Shown here piece by piece: positions 11,901-21,895 of a stretch of DNA of 64,000 bases. The DNA comes from Argopecten irradians (taxonomy: Eukaryota; Mollusca; Bivalvia; Pectinida; Pectinidae), in the NCBI RefSeq assembly GCF_041381155.1, contig NC_091138.1, positions 37,999,604 to 38,063,603 on the forward strand, given 5' to 3'. Position 1 is the first letter of the stretch. Every line of letters starts with the position of its first letter. Under the pieces are notes generated by a model. The model searched no databases, was not told where the DNA came from, and saw only the letters and a program-made list of their open reading frames with translations. A program made the position numbers and the translations under genes.

Positions 11901-12532
11901 ACTCAGTACATAATGCATTGTGCAGTTACTTCATTGAAAGGGTCTTCGACGGGATAAATTTGTTACAGAGTTTGTAAGTGACCCAATACGGAAAAAATAT
12001 TGGGTCTAAAATAAACATGTATCAGGCTCGGCTTCGCCTCGCCCGATACAAGTTTATTTTAGACCCAATATTTTTCCATATTAGGTCACTAACAAACTGT
12101 GTAACTAATAATCTAGCCCATATCGACAGATTCTGGATTATACAGCATCATTTACTATAAATAAAGAAGTAAAACGTCATAATTTTAACAGGAATAGACA
12201 AAATATCTTTATTAGACAAGAATTAATTACTATTAATAAAGAAGAAAAATGTCATACAGTTTAACGAGAATTGACAGAGATCTGGATAAGACAAGAGCCG
12301 GTTTTGACAGGTGATAATTATTTACCATTAATTAAGTGTGCTGTGGTGAATTGAATTATATATAAAAATTAGATAATAGTATATTTTGTGTACCGAAGTT
12401 GTAAAATGTTTTATTTTGTATTCAACATTTCACACATTTATTCCATCATGTTTTTAAGTGATGAATAATGTAAACATCGTTTTGTTCCAGGTACACGATA
12501 TTCTATTACGTCCTACAGAGCAGAGCACATGA
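5981..12532 (+). CDS. DHRS11: DHRS11-like short-chain dehydrogenase/reductase, copy B (complete)
   Basis: Seven exons, 5981-6112, 8652-8855, 9098-9192, 9598-9727, 10703-10792, 11431-11496 and 12491-12532, give 252 residues plus TGA; human DHRS11 has 260. Order of motifs: TGASVGIG cofactor loop at 12-19, GCAR with Arg38 (position typical for NADPH preference), NNAG 89-92, NSMS with Ser144/Ser146, YSATK with Tyr159 and Lys163, ISPG 189-192, RPTEQ near the C-terminus. The ATG aligns with the internal MERW of the human protein. Introns are GT-AG except intron 3 (9193-9597), which starts GCACGT; its phase 2 position splits the codon for Ser144. Expected role: cytosolic NADPH-dependent reduction of carbonyls or keto-steroids (family knowledge). 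A DR1-type site lies just upstream. Intact and the best-preserved copy. Confidence 0.9.
7603..8403. mobile_element. TTAA-flanked inverted-repeat element (801 bp) in copy B intron 1
   Basis: The ends read AGGGACATGAACCT and, on the opposite strand, AGGAACATGAACCT. They are bounded by TTAA at 7599-7602 and 8404-8407. The interior shows no coding frame of note; short open frames at 7934-8295 are unrecognised. The target site and terminal repeats suggest a non-autonomous piggyBac-type element. Confidence 0.65.
9891..10280. mobile_element. Mutator-like MITE (390 bp, 9 bp target duplication) in copy B intron 4
   Basis: The left arm 9891-9979 and right arm 10193-10280 are inverted copies of about 88-89 bp with roughly 85 percent identity by eye; both start CAATCTGATTAAAATACA. 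The element is flanked by perfect 9 bp repeats ACTGTTAAA at 9882-9890 and 10281-10289. Long terminal inverted repeats with 9 bp duplications are the signature of Mutator-like elements. About 210 bp lie between the arms, with no coding capacity. Confidence 0.8.
11962..12105. repeat. Near-palindromic foldback element (~144 bp) in copy B intron 6
   Basis: Arms of about 65 bp (starting GTTACAGAGTTTGTAAGTGA and its reverse complement GTTACACAGTTTGTTAGTGA) surround a small loop near the GGCTCGGCTTCGCCTCGCC segment. The match may extend some 15 bp further on each side. It probably is a MITE; no clear target duplication could be fixed. Confidence 0.6.
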
Positions 12533-15097
12533 GGGACTTTATCCCAGGCTCTATATAAAAAAAAGACAAATTGTGTTACTAGAGATTGGTTGGCGGAGTA
12601 AACATACACTCTAATCTTATTTCCCATTGAAGAACACAGCCAAAGAGGGAGTAACATGTACTGCTGTAGTTACTCGGCTTACTGTTATTTTGGATGAAGA
12701 TTCAAGAGTTACATAAAGATAACTATTTTTGTTATAATCTTGGAATAAAATTGTTGAAATATTCCTTTTTGTTTAAGATTGTTGATATTACAATGGTCAA
12801 CAAGAACTTGACATAAAATAAACGTTATTGAAATTGAAATATCTATGACAATGTAAAAATAATTAAAAAGTTAGATGCTAACGAAGATATTCTACAATTA
12901 TTTAAATTCTTTTTCTAATAATATAAAATTAAAGTGTCATTGTTTGATTGGACGTAGATAGGGTTCCATTACCAAGTTTGACCATATTGTTTGATGATGA
13001 CGTTCGGCATCTATTCTTCTGGCTTTGCGTTTCGTCACACCAATTTGTACCATTGGACCATACAAATTTTAAATAGGTCCTCTATTCCAATTTCCATAAC
13101 ATTGATGTTATGTTTTATGATAATATGCTACTGTATAACATGAAAAATTCGTAGTTTAAAGCTTTTAAATTATTTCGTGGGTAGAATTATTTGTGGTTAG
13201 TTGATGTAACAATGATAATATGATGTTTTTATATTCGTGTTAGTATGACAACCACCAAAGCAACAAATATTTCATGTTATACAGTATGTTATTGTTTCCG
13301 AAAGGACTACAGTTTTGCATAACAAAGGTAATAAATTACACCTACCATCCCATGGCCTGAACCATAAAGACATTACTTTGGATTCTAATGTTTTATGATA
13401 GTGCTGCACGACGCTCTTACTTACCATCTACCTTGATAATTTTTCACTTTGGTTTGAAGGTGGGCGTTCGCCCGAGTTTTCTCGCCAACCCTTGACCACG
13501 AGAAACCAGAGTGTACTGGTAGTTACTCTGCCTAGTTAACACACACTTTGCATAAAAGGAGAGTAGTGCCTAGTTATCAATATAGTGTGACCGGGTAGAG
13601 TGTGTTGTTCTGTGTCTGGCAGTACGTTTCAGTAAGATAACACTATGAGCTTTATGGACAATACTTTTACTGTTACAAGGAGACACACACGTCTACACCA
13701 CAATCTCTCGAAAACAAAATTCAGGGGAGACTGTCCTTACATGACCTGATACATGTAGTTGTTGATATGATAGTCAAATGCGTTCTGTACAATATAATTG
13801 TGGGAATTTTTTTAGCGATTTCAAATTTTCCATCCGCGTCAGGTAAAGAAACAATGGTGGTTAGCAGAAAGAACAGTGCTTATAATAATGATATTCGTGA
13901 TTTTGTGATTTTCATAATCATGGTTCCATTGCACTCACGCAAGAAAAATATCGTTTCTACACATCAAAATGTCATTATATACAGTACAGAAAAGTTAAGT
14001 ACAATACCTTTCGTTTTAACGCGGCATAACATTTAATTCTTTGGTTGGTGGATTGAGGGGCTAAATGTTCTTTTAACACGTGTCGTCTTTTAAGGACGGC
14101 CTCCCGTGTATACATCGTTTTTATAGCGCTATCCCACTGAAGCATAGCGCTGAAATACCGAACCACACACACAGCACTGTCACAACGGGCAAACCGGTCG
14201 TCCCACTCCCTTTATACTGAGTGCTTACAAGCAAGAGCAGAAACTGCCATTTTTATTGACTAGGATGTGCGGCGGTGTCACGAATGACGCTAGAAGTAAG
14301 TTTGGAAGATGAAAAAGATTATACCGATAAACCAAATATGGTCGGCATTGAAAGTGAACAGTCGGTAAAAATGGTGTGAATGTGTCCAGTATAATTTCTT
14401 ATGAAATAGAAAAATAAAATCTCTCGCCAAAATCTGTCTGCGTACGTAGAAATTAATTTAAAATAGGAATCCTAAAACGTCCTCCCGGCTGACTATGTCC
14501 GTGGTTACATTTACACGCAGTCTCGCTTTCAATGCTTTCAACTTTCTTTACTTTAATGGTCAGAACTGGGAAACGCAAGCAGAACTTGGCCGTCGTATTA
14601 ATATGTGAGAACTTTTGGAAGGCCAATGAACGCATTTAGACTGGTTTTCTTTGCCGGACTATTCACTTTAAGATATAAATTGAATGTATGTTTGCTTTGC
14701 AGTATAACATAAATAACTTTAATGGCGAATTGAAATGACCAATTGTCGTTAAAGCTTGTTCACTTGCATGAACTAATATATGTAACACATGTTCATATTT
14801 TATTTAATATGTAGCATGTGTACATATTTTATTTGTATCTAAATAATTTAAATACAACTATCAATAAATTACTGTAACAGCTTATAGTTTGCTCTGTAGG
14901 TAGTTTGAATTCTTTATTAATATCTTCATGACAATTATGTGAATACATGTGTATATATAATATATATTGTTGTAGTATTTTACTACCTCAATCAAATTAG
15001 TATATTCACGAAGACGATACAGACTAAAAGATATTTTCTTGGCAATAGACAATTATCAAGTTAATATCTCACCGGTTGACCACACACCGGTTAAGTA
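12533..15097. other. Spacer between copies B and C with two decayed SINE copies
   Basis: A poly(A) signal AATAAA for copy B lies at 12744-12749. About 13460-13755 (+) and 14060-14270 (-) are diverged pieces of the SINE family seen at 2894, recognised by words such as GTGTGACCGGGTAGAGTGTG and GGACGGCCTCCC. The rest is AT-rich. I see no gene. Confidence 0.5.
12744..12749 (+). promoter_or_regulatory. Candidate poly(A) signal, copy B
   Basis: AATAAA, 212 bp downstream of the copy B stop, at a spacing like that of copy A (234 bp). Weak on its own but consistent between copies. Confidence 0.4.
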
Positions 15098-18000
15098 ATG
15101 GAGCGTTGGGCGGGACGAGTAGCCCTTATCACGGGAGCTTCAGAAGGAATAGGGGCTGCCTTGGCCAGGAGACTCGTCAAACATGGGATGAAAGTTGTTG
15201 GTTGTGCAAGGAATGTTCAGCAAATCCAGGTAAATTATTATAGCAGTATTTGTGTTTGACCCATGGTTAGGAACTCTTACTAAAACCTTATATTGTAAAG
15301 AGTTTTTTATGCATAAAACATTTACATATAAATCCTTGCATATCCATCGATGAAGACCAAACTATAAATAGATTTTGCACATTAATGAGGGATATAGAAA
15401 ATAATATTTAAGTCGTAGCTAGTGACAACGTGTGCCTTATCGTCGTTGTTATAGTTGAACAATAAATAAACAACTTTGCCGTGATACATTTAACCAGTAC
15501 CATATATTAGAGAGGTCGACTATTTTTATGATCGTCAGAGGTACCTGTATGTGCCTAGGGAATTTTAGATACCTGTATACTCCTAAACAGTCAAATATAG
15601 AAGGCCTTTGATATTTTACAAATGTTCAATAATTTTCAGATGGTTTGAGTACGATTTTGTAAAGAAAAAATATTATTCTAATATGTCTATAAAAAACAAC
15701 TTCCTATTATAAATTCTGATTTTCGAAAAAAAAAGATAAATGGATTATTTTCGAGCTCTCAAAATCATATTGAAACATTTCAATTTGATAAACTGGTAAT
15801 ATCAAACCATGATATCATCTTAAATTCTATATCATGTTCAAACAAATACCCCTAAAAGTAGCTCAGGGAAAATGACTATAAACCGGAGGTCCCTCTGCCG
15901 TCAGCAAAGAAAGATTTTCCAATCTCTATGTATATCTTTCTAATTTGACTTGTGTGACGTCAACATCGGTCTTGAGGTTTACAAAAGACGCAGATGTTAA
16001 AACAATGTCAAACGATTGTATGAAATACAAACGAGATGTTGAATACATCGGTACGTTTCACTTTTACCCTAAGAATGACCTTTCCAGCTTGTCATTTATG
16101 CTAAATGGTAAGTTCACGAACGTCAAAATGAGTAATTGTGAGTGGTTAAATCTTAAAAACAAATGTCCATTCCATAGTATGGATTTCCCTATGCTCGGTT
16201 ATAACTTGAACAAGGACGTTAAGCCCCATCAATTAATCAACTCAAACATAGTATTGATAGGAAGATGCTAAAGAATTCTAAATAAAAAACAATGCTCCAG
16301 ATAGTAAAGCAACCATAGGCTGTATGTGGTTAGCTTCCTCAAAGTGTAAGATAGTTGTAGAATTTCAAATGCTCCATGAAAATATGATTATTTTTTCATC
16401 GTTTTCATACTAAATCTGACTTTTTGATAGACTGATTGATTCTTTTTCTTCATTTAAGCATTGATGTCACCATGTTTTAATTTCATCGGGGTATGCATGA
16501 AATTTTGTTGGCAAACTGTGTGAATCGGATTCCCACAAAAGTTTGCAAACAAAATTTATTTCATAACCTGATGAAGTTAAAAAATAGTTACATCAATGTC
16601 TATAATTAATTTTCCAGACTACTTGATAAAACAAAATATGTTTAAACGTACGATTCCACTGATTTTCCAAAGGATTATTTTTTCTCAGTCAATCTCTATT
16701 GTGACGTCATGATAACGTTGGGTTTCCGCGCCATTCTTGGAATTTTTTTTTAGTACATGTATATGAAGAAAAAGAATCTGCCAATCAGAAAGTCGAATTT
16801 AGTATGAAAACAACTAAAAATTAATTATACCCCAATGCAGAAAAATCCGAGAATGGCGCAAAATCCCGAAGTTATCGTGACGTCATAATAGAGACATCGA
16901 CGTTGCGTGTTGATTTGGAAAATTAAACAAATAGTTTATATCTAAATAATCTGGGCACAGTTTCATGAATATTCCTTAAAGGACTAGATATGGTAATGGC
17001 TCTTTTTGGCCCCTAAATCTACCAAATTTCAAATTAAGTATTTAGAAATTAAGTTGCTGCGTTTGAAATATTGAATACGCCCCTGATAAAAACTTAATGA
17101 TATTTTTGTTGACAGAAAGTATATTTTAACTATATAACCATGGTAACTTTGCATAAATTATGCAAATTTGAAAATTTGGTAAATTTTGGCATATTTTTTG
17201 ATAGTTTTCTTTAAAAAGCAATAGAGCACAACCTAGAACAAACTTATAATTTTAAGAGAATTAGCAGACACGAAGAATACATCATTTTCAGAATTATAAA
17301 GTTTGTTCTAGAATGCGCTCTTTGATAACTAGATGAAAAACTGCCTAAAAAAAGGCCAATTTTGATGAAATTTTCACATTTTGCATAATTTATGCATAAT
17401 AAAAATGGTTGCCATGGCAACTAGAACAACTATATTACCTAATAGCACTATCAATTATGTCAGGTATGTAGTTAATATTTGAAATGCAAGAATCATAAAA
17501 TAACAGACTTTGAAAAATAGCGGATTTTGGGGCTACAAAAGACCCTTACTATACCTAGTCCTTTGCGGAATCCCTTAACTTAAAATTCTTCATAGGAAAG
17601 TATTACAGATTTTAAGGAAGGCCTCTTAACTTAAGATTTTTTCCTTAAGTTTTGAAATGCTTTTGTATGGGTAAATTTAAGATAAGGAATTCCTTAAATT
17701 TAAGGAATGTTCATGAAACTGGGTCCTGAAGTGCGTTTTTATTTTTCGTATCACACTAATCGAACGAAGTAAAAGTCGAAAGACTTTTCTATGAACGATA
17801 TTGGTCAATTTTCATTTTTTCCCTTTTGCAAGATGTTACAACATCCTTCTCAATAACCGTAATTTTGGCCATTAGTTTTTCATTCTGCAATATACATGTA
17901 TCTATAACCGCGAAAACACTTTAATATTTATACACCCAGGCGTTAGCCAATGAATTGAAGAATGAGAAAGGCACCCTGACGGCCATCAAGTGTGACCTTA

Positions 18001-21000
18001 CCAAGGAGGGAGAGATACTGGACATGTTCACCAAGGTCAAGGCCGAGTTTGGTGGCGTCGATATCTGTGTCAACAATGCTGGTCTTGGACATGACTCGCC
18101 AATCCTGTCAGGAGCAACACAACAATGGCGGGAGATGTTAGATGTAAGATCAAAACGCAGTTCAGTTGCATTTTATTTTGAAATGTATAGGGTATGGCAG
18201 TTTGATTAATTAACGTCCTATTAACAGCCAGGGTCATGTAAGGACGGCCTCCCATGTATGCTGTGTGTTGCGTGTATGTTGTGCGAGGTGAGTGTTTTGG
18301 GAGACTGCGGTATATTCATGTTGTGTCTTCTTGTATAGTGGAACTGTTGCCCTTTTTATAGTGCTATATCACTGAAGCATGCCGCCGAAGACACCAAGCA
18401 ACATACCCCACCCGGTCACATTATACCGAAAACGGGCGAACCAGTCGTCCCACTCCCTGTATGCTGAGCGCTAAGCAGGAGCAGAAACTACCACTTTTAT
18501 AGATTTTGAAATGTATAGGGTATGGCAGTAAAGATTACAGGAAGGTTTGTTTTCGCCTTCTCCGGTTAAACACTTATACTTATACACTCGAAATATATAC
18601 CAGGCGACAACATATTTGTCTAAACGGTAAGGGTTATTTCCTTGCCTAACAAATTTGTCAATTTCGGTTATGCACTCTGAACTAATTTGCTTTGATGGTG
18701 AAAAAGACATTTTTTTATAGTTTTTTTCCCTTAAACTACATGTAGGTAAATATGTTTTTCTTCAAACCAGGTGAATGTCCTAGCCCTTGCGATCTGCTCG
18801 AGAGAGGCTGTCAAACAGATGAGAGAGAAAGGAGTAGACGATGGTCACCTTATCCTTGTCAACAGGCATGCATTACCTACTACAATACCATGCATTGTTG
18901 GAACTATTCGATTTTTCGTAGCTGTAAATAACATCCTAAATCTTTTTGAATTTCTTTTTCTTTTATAGTGTGCGATGTTAAAGTTGCTAAACCACCATCA
19001 AATGCTGTTATCTAAGCGCTTTTTGCGCAGGAAATGCTACGCTAAAATATGATGACGCTATTTTATTTTCTATGTATATTTTATATAGCCGTAATATGTT
19101 GATTACGCGCCTTTGTACTATCCTGTTCCTGCTTTGAGATCAAGTGTGATGGTGTCAAAATAAACACATTAATAATAGTAAAGTTCATCAATTCAAAACA
19201 AGAAACATACGACTTGGTACATTTCTTCGGTTACAAATGTTATAAACTTTACACTAATACTACCCTTGAAAAGTTAAGTATGCAAAACAATAAGAGAATA
19301 ATTAATTTCATCCCGAAAAAAACTGTTTCGCTTGATCCAATATTGAATGTGAAACAATATTGTGCATGCATCAAACCCAAAATAATCCGTTTCTTTTATT
19401 TTAACGTATTAATTAGTGTATTGTCATTTAATATAAAAAAATCAACTTTTGATTTTGTTTCGCATCACAATGGATATTTCTTGATGTTCCAGCTTATCTC
19501 ATTAGTCTTGTCTGATTTAAATCGCATAATTTGTATTTCCAAAGCACATTACAGTTAAGCAATGTCAAATTTCGGGGATTAAAAATCAAGACTCTTTGGC
19601 CACCTTGTTATTTTCTTTACCACACACAGCTGACAGATTATGTTGATACATGCTATTGTTGAAAGAAATTAAGTTTATCTTTCATTGTGGTAATTTGCAG
19701 TATATCTGGTCATCACGTTCTCAACTTCAGTCATGGACATTTCTACTCTGCAACCAAGTTCACGGTGACGGCCTTGACCGAATGTCTACGACAGGAACTT
19801 CTCGAGATGGAATCTCATATAAGGGTCACGGTAGGTAGAAGTGGTAAAAGACTAGTTTTCAAAGAAAATTATACTCAATAATACACATTTGTATTACCAA
19901 AAAAAAATTAGTATTCAATGATTTATATCTATATTGTAAATTATTTTATATTTCAACATTTGTATTCAGTATTTTGCATTTTTATTATAAAAAAGCTATT
20001 TGTATTTACATGTAATAAGTATTCATATTCCTTTTGACATTTGTGACCTATACGTCACATGTATACAATGCATTCTAAAAAAGTCATTTGTATTCTATAA
20101 TACCAATCCCGTTTGCATTTTATCTCGAATTAATTTATATAAATTAATTCGGAATAGAGTGCAAATCTTTTGCAAAAGAATCGAATGATTTTTAAAAGAA
20201 AATAAGTGAAATATAAAACAGAAATAAAATGAATATAAATAGAGTAATTGAATGTAATTGACATCTTTACAATATAAATGAAATACAATGAATATAAATA
20301 TTTAATTGTTGAATAATGTAACTTTAGACATGGCATATGTTGTTTTTCCGAGAGTCTATGATATAAGGAACAACCAACTAAATAAAAAAAGACCTTCGAA
20401 ATGGCCCCTGTGTATACAAGACTGAGCCCAGGATAGAATTTTAACCCGGCCGCTGATTGGCTGGCTAATTATGAATTTCAAAAGTAAAAATGTTTTCTGA
20501 CAGGTAATTATTTCTAGATAACCATGATATGAATTTGGAAATTCATATTGAGATTTAGGTTCAAAATATCAATTTTGATAATGAATAGGTAAAAATATTA
20601 GAATTTCAGGATTTTTTTAGTGCAAAATGCGCCTGATTTCAATGAAGCTACCCTGGTTGGAGTTTGAGCAGAAGGACCCAAACTTTTTTTCTATCTAGTG
20701 TTATATGAGAACCTAGACTTTAATTATAGAACACATTAGCTAACTAATATTCCTTTGTTTTAATAATACAGTACACAATTTTAACAAAGTTTAACACTGT
20801 GGTTTATGTAAAATTATTTAGTTGGTTGTTCTCTATAGTACATGTATGCAGATGAAAACCTCACTTTGGTTTGCTTCAGTCCTAACACACGATAAAGTTT
20901 GAAGAAAACTAATGCTTAGTATGTTCTAGTATATCTGAGTTAGCATAAATATTATTCCACTTTTACATTTTTCTCAAAGTTGGGTTGGCAAGAGAAATGA

Positions 21001-21895
21001 TCACGCGATCACGCTTTAATCTCGTTAGAAGCTTGTATGTGCGTGCATTAGGTATATGATGGAACTAGACCAAGTGAGTGTAAGGATAGACTAGATGTCA
21101 TTCTTGCTATGCCGTAAGTTAATCAGTTGTATCTACTAGACCAGGTCGTCTGCATCAACATCTCTTTGGAGGAGGTGGGTATTATTGTAGAATATTGTCT
21201 GCCAGAAGTTTGTAGTTGTGAAATAAAAAGATCACTGTTGGTAACCCGGTTGATAGTGGTACAATAAACGTACAAATCTATGTGTTGGTTTATTTATCTT
21301 TAACAGGGAATTAGCCCAGGGCTGACTAACACAGACTTCATGGGTAAGGTGTTCAAAGACAAGAGTAAAGGAGACGCCCACTGTAATATATTCAAGGTAA
21401 GGGTACGCATTGCATTTCAATATGGAGTTAACTTCTTTGATCTAATGCTGTAAACGTACATACAATATATAGTACAATGTATTCCGAAATGTTTGTATAC
21501 AATAATTTTATCCATATCCTTTCCCGACCACCGGCCACAATTTCTATGGTTGGAAACATGACAACTTTAAAAGTAAACAAAAACAAAATCTTTTTAAGGG
21601 TTCCAAACGTCTAATATGGAACATTATTTTTTTTGTATTTATGTTTTCTATTTTATACTGTTTTAGCCTCTGGAGCCTGACGATGTTGTGGACTCTATCA
21701 TTTATGCTTTAGGAGCTCCGGGCCACGTCCAGGTATATAAATAGATGTTAGTCACATTAATAAGATAAATTAACAGTACGCTTGATGGCCATTGATAATC
21801 ATATAATTTTCTTGCTAGATGCCCACTTAAATCCATTGTGTATGTTGTTCCAGGTACACGATATCCTAATACGTCCAACAGAACAGAGCAGATGA
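15098..21895 (+). CDS. DHRS11: DHRS11-like short-chain dehydrogenase/reductase, copy C (complete)
   Basis: Seven exons, 15098-15229, 17940-18143, 18771-18865, 19701-19830, 21307-21396, 21667-21732 and 21854-21895, encode 252 residues with the same exon lengths as copy B. Motifs: TGASEGIG 12-19, GCAR, NNAG 89-92, NSISGHH in place of NSMSGHR, YSATK with Tyr159 and Lys163, ISPG, C-terminal RPTEQSR. Intron 3 starts GCATGC and has no usable in-frame GT nearby, so the GC donor is conserved here as well. Exon 5 has diverged most (LTNTDFMGKVF for MVYTEFQGRMF in B), a region that forms part of the substrate pocket in this fold, so substrate choice may differ. Introns 1, 2 and 4 hold nested foldbacks, a young SINE and a long AT palindrome. 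Looks functional. Confidence 0.88.
15945..16271 (+). other. Unrecognised 108-codon open frame in copy C intron 1
   Basis: The frame begins MTCVTSTSVLRF and ends IVLIGRC, has several cysteines and mixed composition, and is followed within about 10 bp by AATAAA. I do not recognise the protein and see no signal peptide or membrane segment. In AT-rich intronic DNA a frame of this length can be chance; a decayed host or transposon exon is also possible. Confidence 0.2.
16401..16895. repeat. Cluster of interleaved inverted repeats in copy C intron 1
   Basis: Three inverted pairs overlap here: 16401-16453 with 16762-16811; 16692-16742 with 16842-16895 (arms carry TGACGTCA and GCGCCATTC); and a separate near-perfect palindrome 16460-16597 with arms of about 62 bp starting ATTGATGT. 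The first two pairs cross each other instead of nesting simply. They are best read as MITEs inserted into one another. Confidence 0.55.
16951..17726. mobile_element. Foldback element carrying a second inserted foldback (16978-17564)
   Basis: Outer ends: CAGTTTCATGAATATTCCTT at 16958-16977 and its inverted match near 17701-17726. Just inside the left end lies another inverted repeat, 16978-17564, whose arms start AAAGGACTAGATATGGTAA and contain GGCCCC, CCATGG and TTTGCATAA words in mirrored order. The inner element of 587 bp therefore seems to have inserted into an older 5'-CCTTAA-rich element. No coding frame in either. Confidence 0.6.
18201..18502 (-). mobile_element. Young 5'-truncated SINE-like copy in copy C intron 2
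   Basis: It is flanked by perfect 26 bp direct repeats at 18175-18200 and 18503-18528 (ATTTTGAAATGTATAGGG...). The element reads in reverse: its tail, TTAATAGGACGTTAATTAAT on the minus strand, lies at the left. It covers only the 3' ~300 bp of the 502 bp consensus seen at 2894. Long perfect duplications and 5' truncation are typical of target-primed reverse transcription, and perfection suggests recent insertion. It sits about 57 bp after exon 2. Confidence 0.85.
19268..19390. mobile_element. Fragment of the TTAA-type MITE
   Basis: The stretch with ATAATTAATTTCATCCCGAA and GTGCATGCATCAAA resembles the middle of the element at 48416-48772. Ends are not recognisable. A 114-codon open frame across it (19214-19558) is therefore unlikely to be a gene. 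Confidence 0.4.
19880..20330. repeat. Long AT-rich imperfect palindrome in copy C intron 4
   Basis: The centre, 20126-20151, is a perfect 26 bp palindrome beginning CGAATTAATTTAT. Repeated ATTTGTATT-like words on the left are mirrored by AATACAA/AATATAAAT-like words on the right for about 200 bp each way. It would form a long hairpin. No coding content. Confidence 0.5.

Noticed and set aside
19214-19558. 114-codon frame in copy C intron 3
   Set aside because: AT-rich, overlaps a MITE fragment and shows no domain.
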